A stretch of DNA of 64,000 nucleotides, from positions 88,277 to 152,276 of the forward strand of contig LADN01000070.1 of the NCBI GenBank assembly GCA_000961585.1. The letters are read 5' to 3'. Below the pieces are notes generated by a model. That model did no database searches. It saw only the letters and a program-made list of their open reading frames with translations, and was not told where the DNA came from. The stretch's first letter is position 1; every line of letters begins with the position of its first letter. Positions 61,915 through 64,000 of the stretch are shown piece by piece. The translations under genes and the position numbers were made by a program. Source of the DNA: Peptococcaceae bacterium BRH_c4a (GTDB lineage: Bacteria > Bacillota > Desulfotomaculia > Desulfotomaculales > Desulfocucumaceae).

Positions 61915-62256
61915 ATGAGTGCAAAACTGATAACATGGCTTTCAACCTTCGTGCTGATTATTCTTTGTGAGTTGGGTGATAAGACGCAGTTGGCGGTTTT
62001 ACTTTTGACCAGCAACAACCCATCCAGACGGTGGCTGGTTTTTGCTTCCGGCGCACTGGCCCTCACCCTTTGCGTAGTGGTGGAGGTGACGGTGGGTACA
62101 CTTCTGGCCCGATATTTAGGCCCAGCCATTATTAACAGGGCCACCGGTGTGGTGTTTTTAGCGGTGGGCGTGTTCATCCTTATTCAGCATTTCAGGGTTT
62201 TGGAAAGGGAAAGAATTAAAGAGGCTGCCCAGGCCCGGGATATTTCAATTTTATAG
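61915..62256 (+). CDS. GDT1/TMEM165 half-transporter, second subunit
   Basis: A 113-residue protein with three hydrophobic segments and the motif ELGDKTQ. Together with the preceding gene it makes the two-motif transporter, probably as a heterodimer. Start ATG 61915 follows AAAGGGG and is two bases after the previous stop, so translation is coupled. It is probably a Mn/Ca exporter. Confidence 0.8.
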   Translation: MSAKLITWLSTFVLIILCELGDKTQLAVLLLTSNNPSRRWLVFASGALALTLCVVVEVTVGTLLARYLGPAIINRATGVVFLAVGVFILIQHFRVLERERIKEAAQARDISIL

Positions 62257-62354
62257 TATGGTTGTGGGTTTATTTAAAAGGTGTGTTGTCAACATAAAAG
62301 CGGGGTTGCTTCAATTTCGGGGCAGCTCCTTTGGCATTTATAACAATCTTATTT

Positions 62355-62729
62355 CTATTTTTTATTGTTATTCCTTCTTATCTTGCGCTGCTGCTTTTCC
62401 CAGAACTCCAGATAATCAATGAAGTGGGAAAGCCTATCCTTTCCTTCGGCTGTCAGACCGGCAACCCTCACAAGTATATCTTCGGCGGTTCCGGCAGAAT
62501 AGGAGGGTTTGTTTTCAGCCAGAAGATAGCCCGCTTCTTTCAAAAGGTCCTCATAGGGAATACACAGGGGACCGGCCAGCTTTCTGAGTATTTCAGGAGA
62601 CGGCACCCCGGAGGTTCCCCTGCATATTTTGGAAATATAAGTGTGGTTTACTCCGGAGAGACTTCCGAGCTTTCTGCAGGAGTAGCCTCTCATTTTTATG
62701 ATGTTTTTCAGGTAAGCTGAGAAGTCCAT
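62355..62729 (-). CDS. XRE-family HTH regulator
   Basis: A 124-residue protein. The N-terminal helix-turn-helix (FSAYLKNIIKMRGYSCRKLG then SGVNHTYISKICRG, residues 4-37) belongs to the Cro/CI-like group. The C-terminus (LTAEGKDRLSHFIDYLEF) is an alpha-helical region typical of dimerisation. ATG 62729 follows GGGGGC; the frame is open further upstream. It is divergent from the small HTH gene at 62883. Confidence 0.8.
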   Translation of the reverse strand: MDFSAYLKNIIKMRGYSCRKLGSLSGVNHTYISKICRGTSGVPSPEILRKLAGPLCIPYEDLLKEAGYLLAENKPSYSAGTAEDILVRVAGLTAEGKDRLSHFIDYLEFWEKQQRKIRRNNNKK

Positions 62730-62882
62730 ATGAATGCCCCCTTGATGGAGATTATACCCCTGGTGGTGACAATTGGCAACAGTTATTAACAATTTTGTTA
62801 ATCATGCCAATATATTGTAGACAAAAGGAAACGGCGGTGTTACTATTATGTATAATAATTTATCCGCAAGGGTGGTGTCGGG

Positions 62883-63101
62883 GTGCCCAGGTATACCATG
62901 GATATTGAAAAGGTGTCCAGAATCATTGCCGGGGAATATCCCAGTCTTCGGGCGGCCGCCATGGCTATTGGCATCAGCCCCTCTTACCTTTCCAAGGTAC
63001 TGACCGGAAAGCGGGAGCCGGGCAGAAAATTTATAGATGGAATATTGGTGACCTTTAAAGAAGTAAAATTCGAAGAGATTTTCATCAAGGTGAAAAATTA
63101 A
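62883..63101 (+). CDS. Small HTH protein
   Basis: A 72-residue protein: DIEKVSRIIAGEYPSLRAAA, then IGISPSYLSKVLTGKREPG, a helix-turn-helix of the XRE group with the C-terminal helices shortened. GTG 62883 is taken as start; ATG 62898 is an alternative. It may regulate or compete with the divergent regulator at 62355. The short gap to the next gene suggests an operon. Confidence 0.6.
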   Translation: MPRYTMDIEKVSRIIAGEYPSLRAAAMAIGISPSYLSKVLTGKREPGRKFIDGILVTFKEVKFEEIFIKVKN

Positions 63102-63119
63102 AGAAAGGTGGTTTAATAG

Positions 63120-63317
63120 TTGGCATTTCCCTGTGTGTGCTACAAATGCGCAAGATGCATGACCCTGGACACCTTAAAGGATGTGGATTGTTTAAATGTA
63201 GAAGAAAAAAACTGCAAGGAAAGGTATTGCCATAATTGTGATTTCATCTGTGAAAGGTTTATTGACAGGATGGATGGCAGCAGGAAAAGCATAAATTTGC
63301 ACTTTACCGAAGCGTAA
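63120..63317 (+). CDS. Small Cys-rich protein, likely metal-binding
   Basis: A 65-residue protein with eight cysteines: CVCYKCARC at the N-terminus, a single Cys at about 24, CKERYCHNC and a later CERF. Pairs spaced CxxC suggest a zinc or Fe-S site. Start TTG 63120 follows AAAGGTGG. It follows the small HTH gene by 18 bases. The family is not known. Confidence 0.6.
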   Translation: MAFPCVCYKCARCMTLDTLKDVDCLNVEEKNCKERYCHNCDFICERFIDRMDGSRKSINLHFTEA

Positions 63318-63337
63318 ATAAGAGAACATAATACTCT

Positions 63338-63425
63338 TTTTTCATAAGCACATATCATACGCCATAAGCAAAAAGCCCTTGCGTATCTGCTTTTAGCAAA
63401 ACTCGCAAAGGCTTAAAAAATAAGT
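63338..63425. repeat. Structured repeat element, copy 2
   Basis: The reverse complement of the element at 31665-31752, with only a few base differences over about 85 bases and compensated in the stem (CGCAAG versus CGTAAG). It lies directly beside the tRNA-like fragment. No open frame. Confidence 0.75.
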
Positions 63426-63429
63426 AAAG

Positions 63430-63480
63430 TGGTGTCGGAGGCGGGACTTGAACCCGCACGGTCTCCCATACGCCCCTCAA
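63430..63480 (-). other. tRNA-Leu-like 3' fragment, probable attachment site
   Basis: On the minus strand the 51 bases start at TTGAGGGG (like the GAG anticodon loop of tRNA-Leu) and run through a variable-arm-like part, the T-arm GCGGGTTCAAGTCCCGC and CTCCGACACCA at the end. The 5' half of the tRNA is missing on both sides. A fragment from anticodon loop to CCA is the usual duplicate left by tyrosine-integrase insertion. From the orientation, the intact tRNA and the element lie to the right, beyond 63480. Confidence 0.65.
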
Positions 63481-63680
63481 TTATGCCTGAAAAATTTTGC
63501 TTCCAGCTTATGGGATTTAACACCAACTGGCTTCAGGTAAAAATCTAAAAATCACTATGCGTTTTTTTGGCCTTTTTTGTGAACGACTCTTACGCAAGGG
63601 GGTTGGATAAAATCGGCTTTTGCGCTATTAATCACGTCCTATTTTCGTACAATGTTGTACGGGATGATTTATAAAATAAA

Positions 63681-63711
63681 AAGGCAGCTCCCACTTCTGA
63701 AAGCTACCTTT
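63681..63711 (-). terminator. Terminator at the element end
   Basis: Leftward GGTAGCT pairs with AGCTGCC and is followed by TTTTTATTTT. It would stop transcription coming from the right, before the tRNA fragment. Confidence 0.55.
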
Positions 63712-63720
63712 CATTTATCG

Positions 63721-63814
63721 GTCTGATACCATAAATTAAACGTAAAAAACCTACCCCACAAAGGATAGGCTCACGTTTACAGTGATTTACAATTATGCTA
63801 AAATGGTATCAGAC
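63721..63814. repeat. Nested inverted-repeat region
   Basis: GTCTGATACCAT (63721-63732) and ATGGTATCAGAC (63803-63814) form a perfect 12-base inverted repeat. Inside, AAACGT/ACGTTT and CCTA/TAGG pair in nested fashion. It may fold into a long structured RNA or be a protein-binding DNA site. Confidence 0.45.
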
Positions 63815-64000
63815 TTTGGCCTTATGTTCTTGTGGGTTAAGACTTAAGGCCAGCCTCCTGGGTGCTGATAACACCCTGGGGGCATTTATATTTTTTGCCT
63901 TTAATCATATCACCCAATCTTTACATGCGCAATCTTTTTTTTCTCATTTTGTCTATATATGGTCTTAATAGCCTTCCTGCATGTCTGAAAACCCTCCAAT

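Larger units (their letters stand above)
63481..64000. other. Probable end region of an integrated element
   Basis: No complete gene is seen in about 520 bases. It contains a minus-strand terminator (AAGGTAGCT...AGCTGCCTT then T run, 63681-63711) and a nested hairpin region (63721-63814). On the minus strand an open tail at 63921-64000 ends in RPYIDKMRKKRLRM and TAA, possibly the C-terminus of a gene beyond the edge. Confidence 0.4.

Overview
The window looks like a chromosome segment of an anaerobic, endospore-forming Firmicute of the Peptococcaceae type (Desulfotomaculum, Pelotomaculum and relatives). This is inferred from hydEFG hydrogenase maturation genes, a YtaF-type sporulation gene, SLH-domain surface proteins, TTG/GTG starts after strong AGGAGG sites, a probable selenocysteine gene and acyl-CoA genes. 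No rRNA operon, CRISPR array or transposase was found. The 2.9-5.2 kb and 12.6-26.3 kb stretches are visibly AT-richer than the rest.

Layout. 0-7 kb: a leftward exosortase/archaeosortase locus. It holds the protease-like exosortase, two secreted proteins with the same IPE(L/F)P-TM-basic sorting tail, a CPBP protease and small membrane proteins. Two copies of one promoter module drive it, and a rightward ABC exporter pair lies beside it. 7-11 kb: a coiled-coil membrane protein and a large SLH surface protein. 11.4-26.3 kb: an FAD-dependent prenyl reductase followed by a rightward surface-polysaccharide cluster (glycosyltransferases, GDP-sugar dehydratase, aminotransferase, acetyltransferase, cupin, pyruvyltransferase with an FrhB-like partner, flippase, deacetylase). 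The deacetylase gene is interrupted by an in-frame TAG. 26.3-31.9 kb: a scrambled zone of gene remnants, a segmental duplication, two toxin-antitoxin modules, dispersed repeats and a T-box-like leader.

31.9-32.1 kb: a small thioredoxin-like ORF with an in-frame TGA where a redox residue is expected. 33-41.3 kb: PIN-PhoH ATPase, then a leftward lipid/glycolipid cluster (phospholipase C-like, two paralogous GT4 enzymes, OlsB-like and LpxL-like acyltransferases, DedA, UDP-glucose dehydrogenase). Part of this cluster is duplicated. 41.6-44 kb: PilZ protein, M50 protease, GIY-YIG, DUF3006 and a tiny membrane protein. 44.3-48.2 kb: hydE-hydF-hydG. 48.5-56.1 kb: polyferredoxin, TypA, YtaF, a DUF2334/FG-GAP lipoprotein and an unknown protein. 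56.5-61.2 kb: acyl-CoA carboxylase, enoyl-CoA hydratase, HMG-CoA-lyase-like enzyme and acyl-CoA dehydrogenase. These four could together oxidise leucine- or isovalerate-type acyl-CoAs. 61.5-63.3 kb: split GDT1 transporter pair and small HTH and Cys-rich proteins. 63.43 kb: a tRNA-Leu-like 3' fragment that probably marks the edge of an integrated element continuing out of the window.

The most unusual points are the exosortase system in a Gram-positive background, the candidate selenoprotein, the lipid cluster, two genes that seem to start at ATT, and the tRNA-fragment boundary. Family assignments come from reading the translated sequence by eye; no searches were run.
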